DNA of 64,000 nucleotides, from the NCBI RefSeq assembly GCF_004339765.1, contig NZ_SMGO01000002.1, forward strand, positions 558,001 to 622,000, given 5' to 3'. Position 1 is the stretch's first letter. Every line of letters starts with the position of its first letter. The notes beneath the pieces are model-generated. The model was not told the origin of the DNA and ran no database searches. It saw only the letters and a list, made by a program, of their open reading frames with translations. The stretch is from Albibacterium bauzanense (GTDB lineage Bacteria; Bacteroidota; Bacteroidia; Sphingobacteriales; Sphingobacteriaceae). Made by a program: the position numbers and the translations under genes. Of the stretch, positions 7,304 to 15,991 are shown one piece after another.

Positions 7304-8077
7304 TTAGAACGCTAATGCAGCCCCATTTTCTAATCCCTCATTGTATTTCTCTTTATCAAATCTATAAAGAAAAGGAGATCGATGCGCACCGATTCGCTTG
7401 GTTTCATTTAATTTTACAATAATTCCGGTTGCCATTAAACGTTTGGCGAAGTTTCTATCGTCTAAAGGCTTTCCTAAAATGGTTTCATATAGGCTATGGA
7501 TTTCTGGTAATGTGAATTTTTCAGATAGAAGTTCATAGCCAATCGGATAGTGAGCAATATGCAATCTTAAGGCCTTTAGAGCTTCAGAAATAATATGCTC
7601 ATGATCGAACATGAGTGCCGGCAAGTCATCTATAGGCCACCATTGGCATTCTGCCTCATAGACCCCTTTCTCTATTTTAACCATCGAAAATTCTGTCAGC
7701 GTATAAAATCCAACTGATACGAAATAATCGAAGATCCACAAATCATCAGGCACCTCAATTCCTGATAGTTTGGTGAAGTTTTTTGCATTCTTGGAACCGT
7801 CTATTGATCGGGTAGGATTTCCAAAAGCACGAAATTGCTGAAAGAACAGATTTTTTAACCCAGTCCTTGAATAAGCAATTCTATTAGCAGCTTCTTCAAT
7901 TGATTCTGTTTTTTTGATATAACCACCAGTAACCGTCCATTTATCTAAAGCAATAGGTTGCTGCAGCAATACCTTAAGCTCTTTATTATGGTAACCAAAG
8001 ATGACATTATCTACAAGAACATTTCGGAGGTATTGATCCGGATTTATAAGTATATCGTCAATGTCTGATTGCTTCAT
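7304..8077 (-). CDS. Nudix-domain transcriptional regulator (NrtR/AraR-like)
   Basis: A 257-residue protein with an N-terminal Nudix fold (about residues 15-150) and a C-terminal winged-helix region (FTLPEIHSLYETILGKPLDD, then RIGAHRSPFLYRFD), the layout of the NrtR-like repressors. The Nudix box is degenerate: GGYIKKTESIEEAANRIAY lacks the REVxEE glutamates needed for metal-dependent hydrolysis, as expected for a sensor rather than an enzyme. A palindrome and half-sites lie in the 217-base region before its start, shared with the divergent secreted-protein gene at 8295. A paralogue lies at 15986-16717. The effector is unknown. Confidence 0.85.
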   Translation of the reverse strand: MKQSDIDDILINPDQYLRNVLVDNVIFGYHNKELKVLLQQPIALDKWTVTGGYIKKTESIEEAANRIAYSRTGLKNLFFQQFRAFGNPTRSIDGSKNAKNFTKLSGIEVPDDLWIFDYFVSVGFYTLTEFSMVKIEKGVYEAECQWWPIDDLPALMFDHEHIISEALKALRLHIAHYPIGYELLSEKFTLPEIHSLYETILGKPLDDRNFAKRLMATGIIVKLNETKRIGAHRSPFLYRFDKEKYNEGLENGAALAF

Positions 8078-8160
8078 ATTAAATTAGGATGCTGATTGAA
8101 CAGACTCAATGTGTGCTTATTGAGCTCTCAAAACTACAAAAAATATCATTACGTAAAAAA

Positions 8161-8226
8161 TACGGATTAAAAGTTTGGAAGTATGGATTTAGTATTATAC
8201 TTTTATTCCGTTAAATATACGGAATA
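8161..8226. promoter_or_regulatory. Candidate operator of the Nudix regulator
   Basis: Between divergent genes. A perfect inverted repeat TATTCCGT-N7-ACGGAATA lies at 8204-8226; related single half-sites TACGGATT (8161-8168) and GTATGGATT (8181-8189) occur just upstream. Such clusters are typical of autoregulated repressor sites. Binding is inferred, not shown. Confidence 0.55.
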
Positions 8227-8294
8227 GTAGCTAAAGCAGTCATGTTTAACTACTTGACCCGGAAGGATCAATTTAAATTATAAAAACTATTATT

Positions 8295-8678
8295 ATGAAA
8301 AAGCTAAGCTTACTATTCGCGATTGTTATGGGGTTATTTATGACTTTGGATACCAATGCGCAAACTACTGAAGGTACTTTTGAAGGTAAATGGAATGTAA
8401 CTATTTTCGATACGCCTAATGGCGATGCTCAAATGACCTTCGTATTTGAAAACAAAGACGGAAAATTAAACGGCGTGGTTTTAGATACGAATGGTGGGGA
8501 AATGTCTAAGGTTACAGGAATTACTATGAGCCAAAATGATAAAAGACTTTATGGCGATTTTACTGCCGAAGGTTATGATATTAATATCATGCTAAATCTT
8601 GTAGATAATGATCATGTTAAGGGAAATGTAATGGATATGTTTGATGCCAGTGGTGTTCGTATAAAAGAGAATCAATAA
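8295..8678 (+). CDS. Secreted lipocalin-like hypothetical protein
   Basis: A 127-residue protein with a clear signal peptide (MKKLSLLFAIVMGLFMTLDT, cleaved after NAQ). The mature part is a predicted all-beta small barrel starting with FEGKWNVTIFDTPNGDAQMT, like many exported Bacteroidota proteins without assigned function. It is divergent from the Nudix regulator and shares the intergenic palindrome, so it may be a target of it. A strong terminator follows. Confidence 0.75.
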   Translation: MKKLSLLFAIVMGLFMTLDTNAQTTEGTFEGKWNVTIFDTPNGDAQMTFVFENKDGKLNGVVLDTNGGEMSKVTGITMSQNDKRLYGDFTAEGYDINIMLNLVDNDHVKGNVMDMFDASGVRIKENQ

Positions 8679-8713
8679 TCAACTTTACCTCAATATATTA
8701 AAAACCATCTATT

Positions 8714-8748
8714 AAAAAAGGGAAGATGCATTGCATCTTCCCTTTTTT
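8714..8748. terminator. Bidirectional terminator
   Basis: A near-perfect palindrome: AAAAAAGGGAAGATGCA (8714-8730) pairs with its complement at 8732-8748. A- and T-runs on the two sides serve both convergent genes, the secreted protein (+) and the cytochrome (-). Confidence 0.88.
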
Positions 8749-8791
8749 AATAAGTAATTATATCTTTAAAAGCTTTCCTAAATTTCTATCC

Positions 8792-9217
8792 TTATAAGGA
8801 GAGTGAAAGTGTTTCTGGCTTTTCTTTTCCGTTATGGCAGGTCTGACAAGAAATATTGAGCATTGATCCATCCATCCCTGGGTCATGGAAATACTTCTTG
8901 TTTATTTGAGCTGTCATCTTCATCATCTTCCTTGCCATTAGTTTCTCTGGTTTTTCATCACTGGCAAAATCAAGTTTTTTCGGATCAGCAGCTTGTGAAG
9001 CATGGCAAAAGCCACATTTAACACCTAAAGCAGCTTTAAATCCATCCATTACATCATCAAGTTCGTCCTTTGTAATATTCTTCGGAAGGACTTTTAGATT
9101 TTTAGCTTTAAATGCTGGTTCTGGTTGTTGAGGTTCAGGCTGTTGAGGCATAAATGCGCTTAACATAAAGCCAACAGCTACAACGAATAGTAGGATAATT
9201 GAGGTTCTATATTTCAT
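8792..9217 (-). CDS. Exported c-type cytochrome (CytoC_RC-like)
   Basis: A 141-residue protein with an N-terminal signal/anchor (MKYRTSIILLFVVAVGFMLS), a short proline-rich spacer (QQPEPQQPEP), and two haem-attachment motifs, CGFCH and CQTCH. The stretch KNLKVLPKNITKDELDDVM leading to the first CxxCH is typical of the CytoC_RC family (relatives of the photosynthetic reaction-centre cytochrome subunit, common in non-photosynthetic Bacteroidota). Probably a periplasmic electron carrier; its partner is not in this window. Convergent with the gene at 8295. Confidence 0.85.
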   Translation of the reverse strand: MKYRTSIILLFVVAVGFMLSAFMPQQPEPQQPEPAFKAKNLKVLPKNITKDELDDVMDGFKAALGVKCGFCHASQAADPKKLDFASDEKPEKLMARKMMKMTAQINKKYFHDPGMDGSMLNISCQTCHNGKEKPETLSLSL

Positions 9218-9370
9218 GGTCAGTCATAATTAAGTAATCTTAACACTAATGTATATATAATTTAGCATTAAAATGACAATTTGATTTGTAATTTTTATGT
9301 GCTATAATTCCAGGATTTAGATTATAGTTAGAGCGCTTAATCGTATAATTCTGCTGTCCTTGAATAATAT

Positions 9371-9456
9371 CAAACAAGGACCAAACAGGGTTTAAACAGG
9401 GACCAAACAGGGGCAAAACAGTCATTTTTTCCCTGTTTGATCCTTGTTTGGTCCTT
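9371..9456. repeat. Clustered CAAACAGGG / CAAACAAGG direct and inverted repeats
   Basis: Within the 300-base gap 9218-9517. Several copies of a 9- to 11-base unit (ACCAAACAGGG, TTAAACAGGG, ACCAAACAGGG) are followed by inverted copies (CCCTGTTTGATCC, TTGTTTGGTCC). The arms GGACCAAACAGGG (9400-9412) and CCCTGTTTGATCC (9431-9443) pair with one mismatch. It sits after the end of the efflux operon, so it may act as its terminator; it may also be a dispersed intergenic repeat. The rest of the gap shows nothing. Confidence 0.7.
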
Positions 9457-9517
9457 ATTACATTCCTTTTATATAATACTCATGTCTTTTTAAATAGGTT
9501 GATGGGTTGTTTTCTAT

Positions 9518-10738
9518 TTATTCATATCGTAATGCTTCTATCGGATCTAATCCGGAAGCTTTTAATGCCGGATAATAGCCGAAAAAGATTCCGGTTACAG
9601 CGCAGACAAAAAAGGAAACAATGATCGAGGTGTCAGAAATTGAAGCAGGCCAGTTTAATAATGACGAGATGATTAATGATGCTGAAACTCCGAGAGCTAC
9701 ACCTATAACTCCTCCTGTAATGCTGATCATGATTGCTTCGATTAAAAATTGAAGAAGGATATCAATTCCTCTGGCTCCAATAGACATTCTTAATCCGATT
9801 TCACGGGTTCTTTCGGTTACCGAAACATACATGATATTCATAATCCCGATACCTCCTATGACAAGAGAGATGCCGGCAACAGCAGTTAATAGAGTTGTTA
9901 ACATGCTGCTTATTGAATTTAAGGTCGACATTAGCTCTTCTTGCGTTCTTACCTGAAAATCATCTTCCTGGTCGGCTCTTAAACGGTGGGTTCCGCGAAG
10001 TGCATTTGTAACATCTTCTACCGCAGCAATGGAAGCACTTTCGCTGATTGCAGAAGCGTAAATACTGTTAAAGTAAATGGAAGACAACAATCTTTTCTGT
10101 ACGGTGGTGTATGGGGCCAGTATAATATCATCCTGATCTTGTCCGAAATTACTTTGTCCTTTAGGAACAAGAGTACCGATTACCTGCATTGGGATTTTAT
10201 TAAAGCGAATGATCTTTCCGATAGGATCTTCTCCATTTGGGAATAAATTATCTACTACGGTCTGACCTAATAAACACACCTTGGCTGAAGACTTTACATC
10301 TTCTTCTGAAAAAGGAATACCGTCCTTTATTTCAAGTTTTCGGATATCCAGATATTCCGGGCTTACACCTTGTATACTGGTAGGCCAATTGGAAGCACCG
10401 TTAATAGCCTGACCGCTTGACGATGCTAATGGTGATATTTTATCAATATTAGGTGCATCTTTTTCCAAGGCTTCAACGTCTACGATCGTTAAATTCTTAA
10501 GATTGCTTCCCATCATTGTGGCACCTCCTGGTTCGTTGCTATAAGGAGTAATGGTGATCATATTAGAGCCCATACTGGATAAAGATTCATTGATGCTAAG
10601 TTTGGAACCTTCTCCAATAGACATCATTGTTATTACAGCTGCTACGCCGATAATGATACCTAACATAGTTAGTAATGCGCGCAGTTTATTGCGTTGTAAT
10701 GCTCTGATAGCGAGTCTGATGAGGTTTGTTATTTTCAT
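9518..10738 (-). CDS. ABC transporter permease, MacB/FtsX type
   Basis: A 406-residue inner-membrane protein of the MacB family without the ATPase domain. It has an N-terminal membrane helix (LRALLTMLGIIIGVAAVITM), a periplasmic MacB_PCD-like domain (about residues 50-240), and three C-terminal helices of the FtsX fold (LTAVAGISLVIGGIGIMNIM with the following TERTREIGLRMSIGAR loop). It is the last gene of a four-gene operon with TolC, HlyD-type adaptor and ATPase. Such MacAB-TolC-like mechanotransmission pumps move peptides, lipids or macrolides from the periplasm outward. Substrate unknown. Confidence 0.93.
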   Translation of the reverse strand: MKITNLIRLAIRALQRNKLRALLTMLGIIIGVAAVITMMSIGEGSKLSINESLSSMGSNMITITPYSNEPGGATMMGSNLKNLTIVDVEALEKDAPNIDKISPLASSSGQAINGASNWPTSIQGVSPEYLDIRKLEIKDGIPFSEEDVKSSAKVCLLGQTVVDNLFPNGEDPIGKIIRFNKIPMQVIGTLVPKGQSNFGQDQDDIILAPYTTVQKRLLSSIYFNSIYASAISESASIAAVEDVTNALRGTHRLRADQEDDFQVRTQEELMSTLNSISSMLTTLLTAVAGISLVIGGIGIMNIMYVSVTERTREIGLRMSIGARGIDILLQFLIEAIMISITGGVIGVALGVSASLIISSLLNWPASISDTSIIVSFFVCAVTGIFFGYYPALKASGLDPIEALRYE

Positions 10739-10749
10739 GATAATAATAA

Positions 10750-11496
10750 TTAATAGTCGTCGCTTACAGGAAGGGAAATTAAAGCTTCTCTTGCCGAACG
10801 GCTGTTCATATTTTGAGTATCTTTTTGTACTTTACCATCTTTCAGCATTACTGTTCTGCTGCTAAAAGCGGCTATATCAGGCTCATGAGTAACAAATACA
10901 ATTGTTTTTCCTTGCTGGTTTAATTCTTGCATCAAAGACATGATTTCATAGGAAGTACGCGTATCTAAGTTACCCGTTGCTTCATCAGCAAGAATCATGA
11001 CCGGCTCATTGACCAGCGCGCGGGCAATGGCTACCCGCTGTTGCTGGCCACCCGACAGTTGATTGGGCGTATGGTCTAACCGATCACCTAACTTTACAGC
11101 TTCCAGGGAAGCAATGGCCCTTTCCCTTCTTTCTTTGGTGCTGATTGAAGGATTATAGAGCAAGGGCAATTCAACGTTTTCAAGTGCGGATGTTCTGGGT
11201 AATAGATTATACGCTTGAAAAACAAAACCAATTTTTGTGTTTCTTAGTTTGGCAAGTGCATCTCTTGATAGCTCCTTTATATTTACATTGTCTAACATAT
11301 AGATTCCGTTAGAAGGTTTATCCAGACAACCTAATATATTCAAAAGCGTTGTTTTGCCTGAACCACTGCTTCCCATAATGGTGACAAATTCTCCTGCATT
11401 TACATCAAAAGAAACACCTTTTAAAGCTCTTACAGTTTCACTTCCCATGGTAAACTCTCGTTTTACATCATGGATTTCTAAGATTTTCTTGCTCAT
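10750..11496 (-). CDS. ABC transporter ATP-binding protein, MacB/LolD type
   Basis: A 248-residue ATPase with Walker A (GSSGSGKTT), signature LSGGQQQR, Walker B ([13 protein letters not shown]) and the switch histidine in FVTHEPD. It resembles the LolD/MacB ATPase branch. Its start codon overlaps the stop of the adaptor gene by one base (TAATG), and the permease follows after 11 bases, so the two parts that are fused in E. coli MacB are separate, coupled genes here. Confidence 0.94.
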   Translation of the reverse strand: MSKKILEIHDVKREFTMGSETVRALKGVSFDVNAGEFVTIMGSSGSGKTTLLNILGCLDKPSNGIYMLDNVNIKELSRDALAKLRNTKIGFVFQAYNLLPRTSALENVELPLLYNPSISTKERRERAIASLEAVKLGDRLDHTPNQLSGGQQQRVAIARALVNEPVMILADEATGNLDTRTSYEIMSLMQELNQQGKTIVFVTHEPDIAAFSSRTVMLKDGKVQKDTQNMNSRSAREALISLPVSDDY

Positions 11497-12674
11497 TATC
11501 TTGCGGGTCTTTTAGGTAAGAATGGACTTGAAGCAGCTCCTTGAACAGCTACTGCCTGGCTTTGTGTTCCGGTAGCAATTACATCATTGGGTGTTAAACC
11601 ACTTAGAACCTCTATATGGGTATTGTTATTCAAACCGGTTTTCACTCTTTTTTGAACAATTTTATTGCCTTCAACTACCCAAACGCTACCTTCACCTACT
11701 GCTGAAGGATTGGTTTCTGCATCTGCCAGCGGGATAATTTGATATTGACTTACAAGAGCTGCATCTGGTTGATAGTTTAATGCCTTGGCAGAAATTAATG
11801 TAGCACCTTCTAGCTCTTTTGTATAGATAATAATGCTGGCTGTCATACCGGGTTTAAGTTTCTTATCGTCATTGGGTGCATCTATTAAGGTAGAATAGGT
11901 AACAACGTTAGAAGAAATTGATGGTTGTAAGCGGATGTCTTTTACCGTACCATTAAAGGTGTCATCAATAAAAGCATCAACAGTAAAGGTAGATCGTTGT
12001 CCTTTTGCAACAGAGCCTATATCAGCCTCATCGACTTTTGCAACAACCTGCATTTTTGTAATATCTTTTGCGATTGTAAAAATGGTTGGTGTGTTGAAAC
12101 TGGCTGCAACAGTTTGTCCGATGTTTACACTTCTACCTAAAACTACTCCATCAATTGGCGAGTAAATGCTGGTAAAAGAAAGGTTTCTTTGGCTTGATCT
12201 TAACTGTGCTTCAGCATTGGTTACACTGGTTTTTGCTACCTGGTAATTGTTAAGTGCCAATTCATATTCAGCTTTGCTGATAGATCCTGAATCATACAGT
12301 TTCTGCTGACGGGCAAAGGTTGTCGATTGGTAATTTTCATTACTTTTCGCTTGGGCTAAGCTTGCTTTGGCTTTATCTACATCTGCTTGAATCAGTGTTT
12401 TATCTAGCTCAGCTAAGAGTTGGCCTTTGGTAACAGTTGAGTTAAAATCGGCATATAAGGCTGATATTGTGCCTGATACCTGTGTTCCTACACTTACGGT
12501 ATCTACCGGTTGTATAGTTCCGGTTGCAGTTACACTGGTAGAGATTTTTCCTATTGTTGGTTTTTCCGTAGTAAGTACAAGCGGTTGCTCTGTAGTTCTA
12601 AGAAAGAAGTACCAGATTAGTCCAATTAAGACGATAATCGAGATAAGGATGGTGATGGTTTTTTTTGATTTCAT
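11496..12674 (-). CDS. Periplasmic adaptor subunit of the efflux pump (MacA/HlyD family)
   Basis: A 392-residue membrane-fusion protein. An N-terminal membrane anchor (TITILISIIVLIGLIWYFFL) is followed by the biotinyl-lipoyl hairpin (GTQVSGTISALYADFN and SIYSPIDGVVLGRSVNIGQT) with a coiled-coil between (about residues 105-165), then beta-barrel and membrane-proximal domains. It links the inner-membrane ABC permease with the TolC protein. It starts 3 bases after the TolC gene stop and overlaps the ATPase gene by one base. Confidence 0.93.
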   Translation of the reverse strand: MKSKKTITILISIIVLIGLIWYFFLRTTEQPLVLTTEKPTIGKISTSVTATGTIQPVDTVSVGTQVSGTISALYADFNSTVTKGQLLAELDKTLIQADVDKAKASLAQAKSNENYQSTTFARQQKLYDSGSISKAEYELALNNYQVAKTSVTNAEAQLRSSQRNLSFTSIYSPIDGVVLGRSVNIGQTVAASFNTPTIFTIAKDITKMQVVAKVDEADIGSVAKGQRSTFTVDAFIDDTFNGTVKDIRLQPSISSNVVTYSTLIDAPNDDKKLKPGMTASIIIYTKELEGATLISAKALNYQPDAALVSQYQIIPLADAETNPSAVGEGSVWVVEGNKIVQKRVKTGLNNNTHIEVLSGLTPNDVIATGTQSQAVAVQGAASSPFLPKRPAR

Positions 12675-12677
12675 GAT

Positions 12678-14009
12678 TTATAGATTAATAGGTACTCCAA
12701 TATAAAATTCATAGATTTTGGCAGCTAATACAGCATTGTATTTGGCTTGAATGTTTGATTGTAAGGCTTGTACGTATAGGTTTCTTTGTTGATAGAAGTC
12801 GACGATATCAACCTCGCCTATTTCTAATTCTTCATTTGCTATACGATAAGCTTCTTCGTTATATTTTAACTGTTCAGAAGCTGCTGCGAGTTGATTTCTT
12901 GAATTCTGAGCATTGATAAAAGCATTTTCGGTTGCAAGCGAAAGGGTTGTTTTGGTATCCTCATAAGCTAATTGGGCTTTTTCGGTTGCTATATTCGCGA
13001 GTGCAACATTAGTTTGATTCCTCTTTTTAGTAAAAATTGGAATGGATAAGTTGATGTTAGCCTGCTGATGAAAATTATTATCGAATTGCTGTAGGGCATT
13101 GTAAGTAGGGTCGTTGGCATAGCTGGTTCCGATTCCTGTACTCAAAGTAATGGTAGGAAGATAGCCTGCTTTTGCTTTTCCAAGACCCAGGTCAGCAATT
13201 TGTATTTGTAGAGCTGCATTTTTTACTTCCGGACGGTTGGCTAAAGCATATTCTTGTACGGCTGAAAGTTCAGGAATAATTTGATCGGTTACTATGGTAT
13301 CCGGCTTTACGATATCGAAATTCTCTAGCTCCGGTAATTGCAGTAGCTGTTTTAGTGTGATCTTATCTTGGCGTTCTGCATTTTCAGAAGCGGTTAGATT
13401 GTATTGATCGCTTGCAAGCTGTGCTTCTAATTGAACTAGGTTTTTACGGGCAGTTGCACCAGCATCATACAGTCTTTGTGCTTGTTCAAGTTGGGCGATG
13501 GAAGTAGCAACCAGATCCCTGTTATAAATAATGCTCTCTTTATCTAAGAGAATACTTAAGTATGCTTGTGTAATTTGTAACGTAATGTCGTTTTCTGTCT
13601 GAAGGATATTATAGTTAGCAGACTGAACGGCCAGGTCCTTTTGCTGGATGTCCATTTTTAAATAGCCAGCCTGGTATAATGTCCAGGTTGAATTTAAACC
13701 ATAAGAGCCCGATGCATTGATAGATGATGAGTTACCTGAGTTTAAATTGTAGTGGTTGAATGATTGAGAAGCTGAACCGCTTAAATCAGGAAATACGGCA
13801 GCTTTAGCAAGTATTTGATTCTGCTCAGCACTTTGCTTGTCTAGTTTTAAACTCTGCACCTGAATGTTATTGTCTTTAGCATATTGTAGGCAAGCTGCCA
13901 GATCCCATATTTCAGGTAATGTTTTTGTGGCCGGGGCTTGGCTAAATCCTTCTAACCAGAAGAATCCCAAGAGAGGAATGAGGAGGTATTTAATTTTGAA
14001 ATGTGACAT
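12678..14009 (-). CDS. TolC family outer membrane efflux protein
   Basis: A 443-residue protein with a signal peptide (begins MSHFKIKYLLIPLLGFFWLE) and two outer-membrane efflux protein repeats rich in long amphipathic helices, e.g. WDLAACLQYAKDNNIQVQ at the N-terminus and the YNEEAYRIANEELEIGEVDI segment near the end. It forms the exit duct of the tripartite pump. First gene of the operon; its start faces the sensor kinase gene at 14197 across 187 bases, so the two-component system probably controls the pump. Confidence 0.93.
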   Translation of the reverse strand: MSHFKIKYLLIPLLGFFWLEGFSQAPATKTLPEIWDLAACLQYAKDNNIQVQSLKLDKQSAEQNQILAKAAVFPDLSGSASQSFNHYNLNSGNSSSINASGSYGLNSTWTLYQAGYLKMDIQQKDLAVQSANYNILQTENDITLQITQAYLSILLDKESIIYNRDLVATSIAQLEQAQRLYDAGATARKNLVQLEAQLASDQYNLTASENAERQDKITLKQLLQLPELENFDIVKPDTIVTDQIIPELSAVQEYALANRPEVKNAALQIQIADLGLGKAKAGYLPTITLSTGIGTSYANDPTYNALQQFDNNFHQQANINLSIPIFTKKRNQTNVALANIATEKAQLAYEDTKTTLSLATENAFINAQNSRNQLAAASEQLKYNEEAYRIANEELEIGEVDIVDFYQQRNLYVQALQSNIQAKYNAVLAAKIYEFYIGVPINL

Positions 14010-14196
14010 AAAATGTTGTTTAATTTCTGTTTATCTTCACCAAATCAACGCTTCTTAAATCAAACCTGAAAACGTAATAGACGAGCGTCAGAATCATGTA
14101 GACCAACGGCAGATTGTAATCGATGAAAATATTTGGACAAGTCTTATAAGGTTGATTACCTTGGTGAACCGTTAAACGTATTTAACTTTACAAGAA

Positions 14197-15273
14197 ATGA
14201 ATCCATTAAAAAGGCGCTCTTATATCACTGTTCTATTGCATGTATTGCTGTGGACGCTGTTTGCCGTTACTCCATTTTTTATTCTCCCTTTAACATGGAA
14301 TGTTAGCCTTCCCTATCAGTTTTGGATTAAACAAGCCGGGGTTATTTTTATGTTAATTGGCATATTCTATTTTAACAGCGATATACTGGTACCCCGCCTT
14401 CTTTTAAAGAACAGGATCTTCTTATTTATAATATCAGTTCTTATTCTGTCTTTATTGGTGGGGCCTTTGGCTAAATTATTAGATGATGTATTGCAGTTGC
14501 AGAGTGCAATGAATGAAACATTTCAAAATTTAGGGATGAGGCCAATGAGGGGAATTGAAACGGAAATATTTAATTCAGTTCTAACCTTAATGGCCCTTTT
14601 TATTGTTACGATTAGTACAAGCGTTTCATTAATGCAGAAGTGGCAGGCAGATAAACTTCTTCGGGAATCGTTGGAGAAAGAAAAGATAGGATCAGAACTA
14701 TCTTTCTTAAAAGCACAGATTAATCCTCATTTTTTCTTCAATACATTGAATAATATTTATGCATTAACCTATGTAGACGTAGAGACTTCGCGCAGTGCTT
14801 TACATAAACTATCTCGCATGATGCGTTATCTATTATATGATACTCAGGCAGGTAATACACCATTAAGCCAGGAGCTGTCTTTTGTGAAAGACTATATTGA
14901 ATTGATGAAACTGCGGTTAAATGATACCACTAAGGTTATATTTAAAGAACCGGACTTGAAAGAGGATATACAGATTCCGCCGATGCTCTTCTTACCTTAT
15001 ATTGAAAATGCGTTTAAATATGGAGTGAGTACTGCGGTATCTTCTGAAATATCAATTGAGTTTAAATTAGAAGACAATAAATTGGATATGATTGTTAAAA
15101 ACTCAGTATTTAACGAGCATATAGCAGCGGTAGATGAATATAGCGGTATTGGTTTGACCAATACTAAAAGACGTTTGGATTTGTTGTACCCGGGTAAACA
15201 TGTGTTTACTGCTCGTAAAACAGATGACGATGAGTTTATTGTTCACTTAACATTAATACTCAATGATGCTTAA
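14197..15273 (+). CDS. Sensor histidine kinase, LytS/YehU type
   Basis: A 358-residue protein with about four N-terminal membrane helices (residues ~10-145) and a cytoplasmic His_kinase domain of the LytS group. The phospho-acceptor is His178 in NPHFFFNTLNN; the ATP-binding part includes YIENAFKYG and GIGLTNTKRRLDLLYPG. There is no extracellular sensor domain, so the signal is probably sensed in or at the membrane. It overlaps the response-regulator gene by 11 bases and is divergent from the efflux operon. Confidence 0.93.
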   Translation: MNPLKRRSYITVLLHVLLWTLFAVTPFFILPLTWNVSLPYQFWIKQAGVIFMLIGIFYFNSDILVPRLLLKNRIFLFIISVLILSLLVGPLAKLLDDVLQLQSAMNETFQNLGMRPMRGIETEIFNSVLTLMALFIVTISTSVSLMQKWQADKLLRESLEKEKIGSELSFLKAQINPHFFFNTLNNIYALTYVDVETSRSALHKLSRMMRYLLYDTQAGNTPLSQELSFVKDYIELMKLRLNDTTKVIFKEPDLKEDIQIPPMLFLPYIENAFKYGVSTAVSSEISIEFKLEDNKLDMIVKNSVFNEHIAAVDEYSGIGLTNTKRRLDLLYPGKHVFTARKTDDDEFIVHLTLILNDA

Positions 15274-15991
15274 TTGTATAGTTGTAGATGATGAGCCTTT
15301 TGCTCTTGGTTTGGTTTGCAGTTTTATTGAAAAGACTCCCTTTTTAAAGTTAGCCGGTAGTTTCTCTAATGGAATAAAGGCGTTGGAGATGTTGCATGAT
15401 CAAGCAATTGATTTGATTTTTCTGGATATTCAGATGCCAGATATAACTGGAATTCAATTAGCCCGATTATTGGAGAGGCAGCCGGGAGGTGCTGGTCCAC
15501 GGATAATTTTTACTACTGCTTTTAATAATTTTGCATTGGAAGGATATAAAGTAGATGCCCTGGATTATTTGCTCAAGCCTTTTGATTATGAAGATTTCTT
15601 AAGAGCTGCAAATAAGGCAAGAGCCTATGCTGAGATGTTAAAACCGGAATCGGAGGTACCTATCAGTTCTGAAGAGTATATTTTCCTGAAAGTTGAGTAT
15701 AATCTAATTCGTGTTGCGATTAAGGATATTGTTTATATAAAAGGCTTGAAGGACTATGTGATGGTTTATCTGGAAAATACGGATAGGCCTATACTTACTT
15801 TAATGAGCTTGAAATCACTTGAACAGAAGCTTTCTTCAAAAAAGTTTATGCGCGTACATCGTTCTTATATTATTGCGCTTGAAAAGGTAAACTCCATAAC
15901 AAAGAATGCCGTTAATATTGGAGATGTGAATATAGTTATTGGCGATCAGTATAAAGATGCCTTTAATGAATACTTAAGCAGATGGCTATAA
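15263..15991 (+). CDS. LytTR-family response regulator
   Basis: A 242-residue regulator with a receiver domain (phospho-acceptor Asp55 in IDLIFLDIQMPD, switch Thr in FTTAF, Lys in YLLKPF) and a C-terminal LytTR DNA-binding domain (about residues 140-240; IVYIKGLKDYVMVYL and FMRVHRSYII). It is the cognate partner of the overlapping LytS-like kinase and probably acts on the adjacent efflux operon. Its stop overlaps by 6 bases the stop of the convergent Nudix regulator. Confidence 0.94.
   Translation: MMLNCIVVDDEPFALGLVCSFIEKTPFLKLAGSFSNGIKALEMLHDQAIDLIFLDIQMPDITGIQLARLLERQPGGAGPRIIFTTAFNNFALEGYKVDALDYLLKPFDYEDFLRAANKARAYAEMLKPESEVPISSEEYIFLKVEYNLIRVAIKDIVYIKGLKDYVMVYLENTDRPILTLMSLKSLEQKLSSKKFMRVHRSYIIALEKVNSITKNAVNIGDVNIVIGDQYKDAFNEYLSRWL

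Noticed and set aside
9371-9456. CRISPR array
   Set aside because: The repeat units are too short and irregular and occur in both orientations without uniform spacers; no cas genes nearby.
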